NCBI GenBank assembly: GCA_036518955.1
Contig: DATDMG010000280.1
Span: forward strand, 1-5,703
Length of the DNA stretch: 5,703 nt
From: DATDMG01 sp036518955
GTDB lineage: Bacteria; Actinomycetota; Actinomycetes; Actinomycetales; Kineosporiaceae
Reading direction: 5' to 3'
Both the position numbers and the translations under genes were made by a program. The notes beneath the pieces are model-generated. The model did no database searches and was not told the DNA's origin. It saw nothing but the letters and a program-made list of their open reading frames with translations. Each line of letters opens with the position of its first letter. Within the stretch, counting starts at the first letter, position 1. Shown here piece by piece: positions 1-5,703 of the stretch.

Positions 1-268
1 GGGGGGGGGGAACACCACCTTCTCCACCTACATGCTCGACACGCGTGCCCTTCTGGTCACCGGGCAGGCCGGCCTGGCGGCAGAGTATGTCGGGGGAACC
101 CTGGTGGCGGGGCTGGCCGCGGTCTGGGCCGGCGGCGTCGCCGCCCGCCTCGCCGTGCGGCTGCCCCGCGGGGCCTCCCGTCGCCGCCCCCGGGTCCGGC
201 CGGAGACGGCGACGCAGCCGCCCGGGGCGGGCGGTTCGGTCACCTCCGGGACGAGGAGCATGCCATGA
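1..268 (+). CDS. crcB: Fluoride-specific ion channel CrcB/Fluc, first copy, C-terminal part only
   Basis: CrcB (Fluc) proteins are small four-helix membrane channels that export toxic fluoride and work as antiparallel dimers. Only the last 88 codons lie in the window (first full codon at 2-4). They begin in the family signature of helix 3, here TTFSTYMLDT at visible residues 5-14. A hydrophobic fourth helix follows at about residues 26-52. The usual motif is TTFSTF, so the second pore phenylalanine is tyrosine in this copy. A tail of about 33 residues rich in Arg and Pro follows helix 4. The stop codon overlaps the start of the DUF190 gene (ATGA at 265-268), which indicates translational coupling. 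The promoter, and any fluoride riboswitch, would lie left of the window. Family assignment is firm despite the truncation. The first ten bases are all G and may not be reliable. Confidence 0.88.
   Translation, partial: GGGNTTFSTYMLDTRALLVTGQAGLAAEYVGGTLVAGLAAVWAGGVAARLAVRLPRGASRRRPRVRPETATQPPGAGGSVTSGTRSMP
253..258 (+). promoter_or_regulatory. Shine-Dalgarno site for the DUF190 gene
   Basis: GAGGAG lies six bases before the ATG at 265, inside the last codons of the first crcB. It supports this ATG as the true start and shows how translation reinitiates at the ATGA overlap. Confidence 0.75.
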
Positions 269-642
269 CCCTGACCGGGACCGCGCTGCGAATGACGATC
301 TTCATCGGGGAGACGGACCAGTCGCACCACCGTCCGCTCTACAGCGAGATCGTGCACCGGGCGCACGCGCGGGGTCTCGCCGGTGCCACCGTGCTGCGGG
401 GTTACGAGGGGTTCGGCGCGTCCAGCCGGATCCACACCACCCGGATCCTCAGCCTTACCGAGGACCTGCCCGTCGTCGTCCTGATCGTGGATCGACCGGA
501 CAAGATCCGGGCGTTCCTGCCGGAGGTGGAGGAGTTGGTCAGCGAGGGGCTCGTCGTCCTGGACGAGGTCGAGGTGGTCCGGTCCGTGGGGCGGGACGCG
601 GCCGGTGACGGGGTCGGTGACGGCCGGTGGGGGTCGGGGTGA
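265..642 (+). CDS. DUF190 domain protein (PII-like), between two crcB genes
   Basis: This 125-residue soluble protein matches the DUF190 family, whose members have a ferredoxin-like fold related to PII signalling proteins. Visible family marks are an N-terminal beta strand with FIGETD (13-18), PLYSEIV (24-30), GLAGATVLRGYEGFG (37-51), the RIHTTRIL strand (55-62) and DLPVVVLIVD (67-76). The last 16 residues are Gly/Asp-rich and probably disordered. The start is an ATG with a good GAGGAG site, overlapping the upstream crcB stop by ATGA. The stop overlaps the preferred GTG of the second crcB as GTGA. Position inside a fluoride-channel operon suggests a role in fluoride resistance, perhaps as a channel regulator in the way PII proteins control transporters. 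That role is inferred; ligand and biochemical function cannot be read from the sequence. Confidence 0.88.
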   Translation: MTLTGTALRMTIFIGETDQSHHRPLYSEIVHRAHARGLAGATVLRGYEGFGASSRIHTTRILSLTEDLPVVVLIVDRPDKIRAFLPEVEELVSEGLVVLDEVEVVRSVGRDAAGDGVGDGRWGSG

Positions 643-1010
643 ACGCACTGCTGGTGGTGGTCGGCGCGATGGTCGGGGCGCCGCTGCGCTACCTGACCGA
701 TCTGCTCGTGCAGTCCCGGCACGACACGGTGTTCCCGTGGGGGACGCTGACGGTCAACGCGGCCGGATCCCTGGTGCTCGGCCTGGTCGCGGGCGCGGTG
801 AGCAGCGGCGGCGCCCCGGCCTGGTTGCTCACGCTCGTCGGGCCGGGCTTCTGCGGCGCCCTCACCACGTTCGGCACCTTCGGATTCGAGACGCTCCGGC
901 TCATCGAGGACGGTTCCGTGCTGGAGGCGGTGCTCAACGTCGCCGCGAGTCTGCTCGTCGGGTTCGTCGCCTGCGCCGGTGGCTGGGTGCTGGCCGCCGC
1001 TCTGACGTGA
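639..1010 (+). CDS. crcB: Fluoride-specific ion channel CrcB/Fluc, second copy, complete
   Basis: This is a 123-residue, four-helix Fluc fluoride channel of normal family length. Helix 1 ends in the conserved GAPLRY (13-18). Helix 2 carries TLTVNAAGS (36-44) with the pore asparagine N40. Helix 3 has the broken-helix signature GFCGALTTFGTF (70-81), which binds the central sodium and supplies the pore phenylalanines F78 and F81. Helix 4 is at about 98-121. The serine of the usual TTFSTF is glycine (G79) here. I chose GTG at 639 because it forms a GTGA overlap with the DUF190 stop, follows G-rich GGTGGGGG (626-633), and gives the usual short N-terminus before helix 1. An in-frame GTG at 627 would add four residues and cannot be excluded. 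It probably pairs with the first CrcB as a heterodimer, an inference from their shared operon. Confidence 0.92.
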   Translation: MNALLVVVGAMVGAPLRYLTDLLVQSRHDTVFPWGTLTVNAAGSLVLGLVAGAVSSGGAPAWLLTLVGPGFCGALTTFGTFGFETLRLIEDGSVLEAVLNVAASLLVGFVACAGGWVLAAALT

Positions 1011-1027
1011 GCGGGCCCGGCGCCCTG

Positions 1028-1057
1028 CCCGTGGCGGGCGGGCCCGTGGCGGGCGGG
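1028..1057. repeat. Two perfect 15-bp tandem copies in the convergent gap
   Basis: CCCGTGGCGGGCGGG occurs at 1028-1042 and again, with no mismatch, at 1043-1057. CCCG at 1058-1061 starts a third copy. It lies between the ends of the crcB operon and the SGNH gene, which face each other. Confidence 0.85.
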
Positions 1058-1060
1058 CCC
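1040..1060. terminator. Possible bidirectional GC hairpin between convergent genes
   Basis: GGGCCCG (1040-1046) can pair perfectly with CGGGCCC (1054-1060) around a 7-base loop. It sits 30 bases after the crcB stop and 22 bases after the SGNH stop. There is no T-tract on either strand. Actinobacterial terminators often lack one, but in sequence this GC-rich such a stem can also arise by chance. The stem is partly a product of the tandem repeat. Confidence 0.35.
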
Positions 1061-1081
1061 GGACGCGTCGACCACGGCACC

Positions 1082-1753
1082 TCAGTGCTCGGGGAGGCCG
1101 AGCCAGGCGTGCCAGCCCCCGTGCAGGACCAGCCACGCCATCAGGCCGTAACCCGCCTGCCCAGGGTGGACGCCGTCGCCGGCGGCCAGGTCGGTGAGCC
1201 AGTCGTCGTGGGCGACCAGCGGTGCGAAGCAGTCCACGTAACGTACGCCGCGGCGCAGGCAGACGTCCGAGAACGCCGCCGAGAGTTCGGCGACCTTCAT
1301 GTTGCGCCCATCCTCCGGTGCTGGCGGCGGCCCGACCACGAACACCGGGAGCCCGCGCGCGGCGCACTCGTCCAGGATGTTCGCCAGGTTGAGCCGGGAC
1401 CTGGGCAGGGACAGGCCCTGCCGCAGGTCCTCGTGGCCGAGCCCGATCACCAGCCGGCAGTCCTCCGGCGCCGCGCCGGCGAACCGGCGCTGGGTCTCGG
1501 CCGCCCAGCGGCTGACCAGTTCGGCCGTCGTCTCGGCCGGGATGCCGAGACTGAAAAGGGTGACGTGCGCCTCGGTCCGCGACGTCCGGGCACCCACCCG
1601 GCCCACCCAGCCGAGGGCGCGAGGGTCGCCGACGCCGGCGACGAGGTCGTCGCCGACGACGCAGATCCGGATCCGCCGCGGCGCCACGCCGTGGCCCGGC
1701 GCGGGCTCGACGCCGTGCCGGGGGGTTACCGAGGGTGTCGGGGGCTGGTTCAC
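1082..1753 (-). CDS. SGNH/GDSL-hydrolase-like protein with altered catalytic residues
   Basis: This 223-residue protein has the SGNH hydrolase block order seen in actinobacterial GDSL lipase/esterase-like proteins. Block I is VVGDDLVAGVGD (32-43), block II SLGIPAETT (68-76), block III GLGHED (104-109), and block V GDGVHPGQAGY (192-202). Block V keeps the catalytic Asp193 and His196. The block I nucleophile, normally the Ser of GDSL, is Asp36 (codon GAC, 1646-1648). The block III Asn of GxND is Glu108. It is therefore unlikely to be a serine esterase and may be a pseudoenzyme or use other chemistry. There is no clear signal peptide, so it is probably cytoplasmic. The GTG start at 1753 lies seven bases after the DUF6104 stop, which suggests coupling. 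GTG at 1687 would remove a Pro-rich 22-residue lead and begin close to the domain, so the start is uncertain. Confidence 0.82.
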   Translation of the reverse strand: MNQPPTPSVTPRHGVEPAPGHGVAPRRIRICVVGDDLVAGVGDPRALGWVGRVGARTSRTEAHVTLFSLGIPAETTAELVSRWAAETQRRFAGAAPEDCRLVIGLGHEDLRQGLSLPRSRLNLANILDECAARGLPVFVVGPPPAPEDGRNMKVAELSAAFSDVCLRRGVRYVDCFAPLVAHDDWLTDLAAGDGVHPGQAGYGLMAWLVLHGGWHAWLGLPEH

Positions 1754-1760
1754 CGGCGGC

Positions 1761-1943
1761 TCACTCGTCGTCGTCCAGCTCGTCCAGCCTGGCGAGCCAG
1801 GTGGCCAGCCGGTCGACGGGCGTCTCGAACTCCGGGTGCTCGTCGATGAAGTCGCGGAGCCGGGAGGCGACCCATGACAGGGTCACCTCCTCGTCACCGC
1901 GGCGCTCCTCGAGCTCCTCGATGCCCCGGTCGGTGTAGTACAC
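1761..1943 (-). CDS. Small DUF6104-type actinobacterial protein downstream of kgd
   Basis: This is a 60-residue acidic protein. It begins MYYTDRGIEELEERRGDEEV, continues with an amphipathic WVASRLRDFID segment (24-34) and PVDRLATWLARLD (42-54), and ends in an acidic DELDDDE tail. It matches my recollection of the conserved actinobacterial DUF6104 family, which has the same length and the same TDRGIEELE and RLATWLARLD motifs. Function is unknown. The frame is open far upstream through kgd in another frame, but the GTG at 1941-1943 is where family similarity begins, so I place the start there. No clear Shine-Dalgarno site is visible, because the bases just before it lie in a long inverted repeat. 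It follows kgd by 95 bases and precedes the SGNH gene by seven, so the three may share a transcript. The composition is mainly helical, with no membrane segment. Confidence 0.85.
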   Translation of the reverse strand: MYYTDRGIEELEERRGDEEVTLSWVASRLRDFIDEHPEFETPVDRLATWLARLDELDDDE

Positions 1944-1945
1944 GG

Positions 1946-1984
1946 GCGCATTCTGCCCGTTCGCTGATCCCGGGTCGAATGCGC
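1946..1984 (-). promoter_or_regulatory. Long inverted repeat abutting the DUF6104 start
   Basis: GCGCATTC (1946-1953) and GAATGCGC (1977-1984) are perfect 8-bp inverted arms. Inside them, CCCG (1956-1959) pairs with CGGG (1971-1974) after a two-base internal mismatch, leaving an 11-base loop at 1960-1970. On the - strand transcript this gives a 12-bp interrupted hairpin ending two bases before the GTG at 1943, where a ribosome site would normally lie. It could be a translational control element, an operator for a dimeric repressor, or an attenuator/terminator after kgd. There is no U-tract. The pairing is visible; the role is inference. Confidence 0.5.
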
Positions 1985-1994
1985 ACGCCCGGCC

Positions 1995-2017
1995 GGCGCC
2001 GCTGCCCGGCGGGCGCC
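1995..2017 (-). terminator. Possible kgd-distal GC hairpin
   Basis: GGCGCC at 1995-2000 can pair with GGCGCC at 2012-2017 around an 11-base loop. An alternative nested GCCC/GGGC stem spans 2004-2014. It lies 22 bases after the kgd stop. It has no U-tract and is a short stem in very GC-rich sequence, so it is weakly supported. Confidence 0.25.
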
Positions 2018-2038
2018 ACGCCGCCCGACGACCGCCGG

Positions 2039-5000
2039 TCAGCGGTCGAAGGCCTGCCTCACCAGCGTCGCCTGCTCGGCCTGGTGCTTCTTCGACGACC
2101 CGGTCGCCGGGGAGGCCGACGCCGGCCGGGAGATCCGCACCAGCGGCCGGCCGGCGAGATGTTCCGGCAGGTTGAGGGCGATGAACGGCCACGCGCCCTG
2201 GTTCGCCGGCTCGTCCTGGACCCACACCAGCTGGGCCTTCGCGTAGGGCTCGACCGCCGCCAGGACGGCGGCCGCGTCCAGCGGGTACAGCTGCTCGAGC
2301 CGCACGATCGCCGTCCGGGTGTCCTTCCGCCTGCCCCGCTCGGCGGCGAGGTCGTAGTAGACCTTGCCGGAGCACAGCAGGACCCGGTCGACGTCCGTCG
2401 AGCGCGGCCGCTCCGGGTCCGCGATCACGGTCCGGAAGCCACCGGACGTGAAGTCCTCGGCCGGGGAGGCCGCGCCCCGCAGCCGGAGCATCGACTTGGG
2501 CGTGAACACGATGAGTGGCCGCCGCGGCCGCGCGTACGCCTGCCGGCGCAGCAGGTGGAAGTACGAGGCCGGTGTCGACGGCATCGCGACGGTCATGTTG
2601 TTCTCGGCGCACAGCTGCAGGTACCGCTCGATCCGGCCGGACGAGTGGTCCGGCCCCTGCCCTTCGTACCCGTGCGGCAGCAGCAGCACCACCGACGAGC
2701 GCTGGCCCCACTTCTGCTCGGACGAGGAGATGAACTCGTCGACGATCGTCTGGGCGCCGTTCGCGAAGTCGCCGAACTGCCCCTCCCAGAGCACGAGCGC
2801 GTCGGGCCGCTCCACCGAGTAGCCGTACTCGAAGCCCATGGCCGCGAACTCGCTGAGCAGCGAGTCGTAGATCCAGAACTTGGCCTGGTCGTCCGACAGG
2901 TTCGCCAGCGGCGTCCACTCGGCGCCGGTGAGCTTGTCGGTGAGGACGGCGTGCCGCTGCACGAACGTGCCGCGCCGGCTGTCCTGGCCGGCCAGGCGCA
3001 CCGGCACCCCCTCCAGCAGCAGCGTGCCGCAGGCCAGCAACTCGCCGAAGCCCCAGTCGACGCCACCCTCGGTGACCATCGCGGCCCGTCGCTCGAGCAG
3101 CTGCTGCAGCTTCGGGTGCACGGTGAAGCCCGGCGGCGGGGTGACGTGCGCGTCGCCGATCCGCTTGAGCACCTCCGGCGGGACGGCCGTCGTCAGGTAG
3201 GGGTTCGGGCTCGCGTCGATGGCGCGCGCCTGCTGCTGGGCGAGCGGCAGGTCGAGGCCCGCGGTGACGTCGCCGCTCGGTCGGACGTCGGTCGTCGCCT
3301 CCCGCGTCTCGGCGAAGACCCGCTCCAGTTGCTCCTGGTAGTCGCGCAGCGCCTGCTCGGCCTCCTCGACGGAGATGTCGCCGCGGCCGATCAGACCCTC
3401 GGTGTAGAGCTTGCGGACGCTCCGCTTGGCCTCGATCAGGTTGTACATCAGCGGCTGGGTCATCGACGGGTCGTCGCCCTCGTTGTGGCCCCGCCGTCGG
3501 TAGCAGACCATGTCGATGACGACGTCCTTGTCGAACGCCATCCGGAAGTCGAAGGCGAGCCGGGCGACGCGTACGCAGGCCTCCGGGTCGTCGCCGTTCA
3601 CGTGGAAGATCGGCGCCTGGATCATCCGGGCGACGTCCGTGCTGTACACCGACGACCGGGACGACGCGGGCGCGGTGGTGAAGCCCACCTGGTTGTTGAC
3701 GATGATGTGGATGGTGCCGCCGGTGCGGTAGCCGCGCAGTTGGGACAGGTTGAGGGTCTCGGCGACCACGCCCTGCCCGGCGAACGCCGCGTCACCGTGG
3801 AGCAGGACCGGCAGCACCGAGAAGAAGGCCGAGCCCCGGTTGAGCCGGTCCTGCTTGGCCCGCACGATGCCCTCGAGGACCGGGTTGACGGCCTCCAGAT
3901 GGGAGGGGTTCGCCGCCAGGTAGACCTTGGTCTGGTCACCGTCCGAGTTGGTGAAGACACCCTCGGTACCCAGGTGGTACTTGACGTCGCCCGACCCCTG
4001 CACGGACTTCGGGTCCTGCGTGCCCTCGAACTCCCGGAAGATCTGGCCGTAGCTCTTGCCGGCGATGTTCGCCAGCACGTTGAGCCGGCCGCGGTGCGGC
4101 ATCCCGATGCAGACCTCGTCGAGCTTGGCGGCCGCGGCGGACGACAGGACGGCGTCCAGCAGCGGGATCACCGATTCGCCGCCCTCGAGGCTGAACCGCT
4201 TCTGGCCGACGAACTTCGTCTGCAGGAAGGTCTCGAACGCCTCGGCCGCGTTGAGCCGGCGCAGGATGCGCAGCTGCTCGGTCGGCGACGGCTTGGCGTA
4301 GGGATGCTCGATCCGGTCCTGCAGCCAGGCGCGTTGCTCGGGGTCCTGGATGTGCATGTACTCGACGCCGACGGTGCGGCAGTAGGAGTCGCGCAGCACA
4401 CCGAGGACGTGCCGCAGCTTCATCACCGGCCTGCCGCCGAAGCCGCCGGTGGGGAACTCGCGGTCGAGGTCCCACAGGGTCAGGCCATGGGTGGTGACGT
4501 CGAGGTCGGGGTGGCGGCGCTGCTTGTACTCCAGCGGGTCGGTGTCGGCCATCAGGTGGCCGCGGACCCGGTAGGCGTGGATCAGCTCCTGCACCCGCGC
4601 GGTCTTGTTGATCTGGTCGTCGTGGTCGGAGGAGATGTCCCGCACCCAGCGGATCGGCTCGTAGGGCAGCCGCAGGGCGTGGAAGATCCGGTCGTAGAAG
4701 CCGTCGTCACCGAGCAGCTTGCCGTGCACCACCCGGAGGAAGTTTCCGGACTGGGCGCCCTGGATGATCCGGTGGTCGTACGTCGACGTCAAGGTCATGA
4801 TCTTGCTGACGGCGAGCCGCGCGAGCGTCTCGTCGGAGGCGCCCTGGTACTCGGCCGGGTACTCCATCGCGCCGACGCCGATGATCGTGCCCTGCCCCGT
4901 CATCAGCCGGGGCACCGAGTGGACGGTCCCGATCGTGCCCGGGTTGGTGAGGCTGATCGTCGTCCCGGCGAAGTCGTCGGCACCGAGCCGGCCGGTGCGG

Positions 5001-5703
5001 GCGCGCCGGACGACGTCCTCGTACGCCGCCCAGAACTGGGCGTAGTCCATCGTCTCGCAGTGCTTGATGTTGGGGACCAGGAGCTGCCGGGTGCCGTCCG
5101 GCTTCGCCAGGTCGATCGCGATGCCCAGGTTGATGTGGGACGGGCGGAGGATCGCCGGCTTGCCCTCGGCGTCCTCGCCGTAGGCCCAGTTCATCTCCGG
5201 CATCTCGGCCAGCGCCTCGACGATGGCGAAGCCGATGAAGTGGGTGAACGAGACCTTGCCGCCGCGGGCCCGCGACAGGTGGTTGTTGACCACGATCCGG
5301 TTGTCGATGAGCAGCTTGGCGGGGACGGCGCGGACGCTCGTCGCCGTCGGCACCTCCAGGCTGGACTCCATGTTGGCCACGACCCGGGCCGCCGGACCCT
5401 TCAGCCGGACGACCTCGACCTCGGCCCGCTCGGGCCGTGGAGCGGGCGCGGTGGACACGTCCCGCGGGATCGGCTCGGCGGCGCGCCCGGGCGGGCCCTG
5501 CGGGGGCTTGGCGGCTTGCCGACCGGGCGGCTGAGTGGGCGCGCCCGGCGCCGGGGGAGCTGCCGGAGGAGCCGCGGCCGCGCTCGGCGCGCGGGAGGGG
5601 CTGATCGTCTGGCGAGCGGACGCCGGCGGCGAAACCAGGCGCGTCGCCGGCGGTTGCGCGGTGGGGCCCGCCGTGGGCGGGGTGCGCAGGAGGGGGGAGA
5701 GTG
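2039..5703 (-). CDS. kgd: Multifunctional 2-oxoglutarate dehydrogenase E1/E2 enzyme Kgd (OdhA/SucA type), 5' end missing
   Basis: Kgd fuses a succinyltransferase (E2o) core to the thiamine-diphosphate 2-oxoglutarate decarboxylase/dehydrogenase (E1o). It makes succinyl-CoA in the TCA cycle together with the lipoyl E2 of pyruvate dehydrogenase and Lpd. The frame is open to the window edge, giving 1,220 visible residues (residue 1 = codon 5699-5701). Residues 1 to about 95 are a Pro/Ala-rich linker. The acyltransferase core spans about 97-330, with catalytic His310 in TYDHRIIQG (codon 4772-4774) and no lipoyl domain. E1 starts near 365 and carries MPHRGRLNVLAN (His536), NPSHLEAV (His601), the ThDP motif GDAAFAGQG (636-644) with NN at 669-670, GHNEGDDP (His739), PHGYEGQGPDH (His1010) and TPKSMLR (1067-1073). 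The N-terminal NPFG/EWLVEEMY segment typical of the family is absent, so the true start lies beyond 5703. GTG at 5458 would begin inside the linker and is not the likely start. In mycobacteria the enzyme is inhibited by GarA and activated by acetyl-CoA; neither can be tested here. Confidence 0.97.
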   Translation of the reverse strand, partial: LSPLLRTPPTAGPTAQPPATRLVSPPASARQTISPSRAPSAAAAPPAAPPAPGAPTQPPGRQAAKPPQGPPGRAAEPIPRDVSTAPAPRPERAEVEVVRLKGPAARVVANMESSLEVPTATSVRAVPAKLLIDNRIVVNNHLSRARGGKVSFTHFIGFAIVEALAEMPEMNWAYGEDAEGKPAILRPSHINLGIAIDLAKPDGTRQLLVPNIKHCETMDYAQFWAAYEDVVRRARTGRLGADDFAGTTISLTNPGTIGTVHSVPRLMTGQGTIIGVGAMEYPAEYQGASDETLARLAVSKIMTLTSTYDHRIIQGAQSGNFLRVVHGKLLGDDGFYDRIFHALRLPYEPIRWVRDISSDHDDQINKTARVQELIHAYRVRGHLMADTDPLEYKQRRHPDLDVTTHGLTLWDLDREFPTGGFGGRPVMKLRHVLGVLRDSYCRTVGVEYMHIQDPEQRAWLQDRIEHPYAKPSPTEQLRILRRLNAAEAFETFLQTKFVGQKRFSLEGGESVIPLLDAVLSSAAAAKLDEVCIGMPHRGRLNVLANIAGKSYGQIFREFEGTQDPKSVQGSGDVKYHLGTEGVFTNSDGDQTKVYLAANPSHLEAVNPVLEGIVRAKQDRLNRGSAFFSVLPVLLHGDAAFAGQGVVAETLNLSQLRGYRTGGTIHIIVNNQVGFTTAPASSRSSVYSTDVARMIQAPIFHVNGDDPEACVRVARLAFDFRMAFDKDVVIDMVCYRRRGHNEGDDPSMTQPLMYNLIEAKRSVRKLYTEGLIGRGDISVEEAEQALRDYQEQLERVFAETREATTDVRPSGDVTAGLDLPLAQQQARAIDASPNPYLTTAVPPEVLKRIGDAHVTPPPGFTVHPKLQQLLERRAAMVTEGGVDWGFGELLACGTLLLEGVPVRLAGQDSRRGTFVQRHAVLTDKLTGAEWTPLANLSDDQAKFWIYDSLLSEFAAMGFEYGYSVERPDALVLWEGQFGDFANGAQTIVDEFISSSEQKWGQRSSVVLLLPHGYEGQGPDHSSGRIERYLQLCAENNMTVAMPSTPASYFHLLRRQAYARPRRPLIVFTPKSMLRLRGAASPAEDFTSGGFRTVIADPERPRSTDVDRVLLCSGKVYYDLAAERGRRKDTRTAIVRLEQLYPLDAAAVLAAVEPYAKAQLVWVQDEPANQGAWPFIALNLPEHLAGRPLVRISRPASASPATGSSKKHQAEQATLVRQAFDR

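Noticed and set aside
1..31. Fluoride riboswitch for the crcB operon
   Set aside because: The window starts inside the first crcB, so any leader is outside it. The short gene junctions have no room for one.
627..629. GTG at 627 as start of the second crcB
   Set aside because: Possible, but GTG at 639 has the GTGA overlap, a better-spaced G-rich site and the usual N-terminal length.
402..1367. - strand open frame of 321 codons opposite the crcB operon
   Set aside because: Arg/Pro/Ala-rich without domain features, and antisense to DUF190 and crcB, whose motifs are clear.
605..1849. Long + strand open frame of 414 codons across the second crcB and the SGNH gene
   Set aside because: It crosses two well-supported genes on opposite strands, is Arg/Gly/Pro/Ala-rich, and has no family motifs. 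It is a typical high-GC shadow frame.
1885..1951. Short ATG-started frame overlapping the DUF6104 start out of frame
   Set aside because: About 22 codons, with its ATG inside the hairpin arm. Nothing beyond the ATG supports translation.
2364..2822. + strand open frame opposite the kgd 3' half
   Set aside because: Antisense to highly conserved Kgd residues, with no recognisable motif or ribosome site.
1944..2918. Upstream extension of the DUF6104 frame through kgd
   Set aside because: The extension overlaps kgd out of frame and is low-complexity. Recognisable family similarity begins only at the GTG at 1943.
5456..5458. GTG as the start of kgd
   Set aside because: It lies within the Pro/Ala linker. 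The same frame stays open to the window edge with linker-like composition, and the family's N-terminal segment is not yet reached.

Overview
The window is about 5.7 kb of very GC-rich DNA with GTG starts, tight stop/start overlaps and a mycobacterial-type Kgd gene. Together these point to a high-GC actinomycete (Actinomycetota). The Kgd type excludes proteobacteria, but I cannot fix the genus; a Frankia-, Micromonospora- or Geodermatophilus-like lineage would fit.

Layout. Positions 1-1010 (+ strand) hold a compact three-gene operon: the 3' end of a fluoride channel gene (crcB), a DUF190 PII-like protein, and a second, complete crcB. They are joined by ATGA and GTGA overlaps. Positions 1011-1081 are the gap between convergent genes and contain two perfect 15-bp tandem copies that can form a GC-rich hairpin. 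Positions 1082-5703 (- strand) read towards the crcB operon. In order of transcription they hold kgd (its 5' end runs off the right edge), a 95-bp spacer with strong inverted repeats, a 60-codon DUF6104-type gene, and an SGNH/GDSL-like protein that lacks the catalytic serine. No tRNA, rRNA, CRISPR array or insertion sequence was seen.

How the genes work together. The two CrcB subunits probably form a fluoride-export channel, as a homodimer or an antiparallel heterodimer. The DUF190 protein between them resembles the PII-like regulators that often accompany transporters. Kgd is the E1/E2 fusion of the actinobacterial 2-oxoglutarate dehydrogenase complex in the TCA cycle. The DUF6104 and SGNH genes lie downstream on the same strand and may be co-transcribed with it, but no role in the complex is established by the sequence.

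Most of the window is ordinary core-genome content. The points most worth a second look are the 39-nt hairpin ending two bases before the DUF6104 start, the GDDL (not GDSL) SGNH protein, and the complementary motif changes in the paired CrcB subunits. I found no clear sign of a wholly new multi-gene system.
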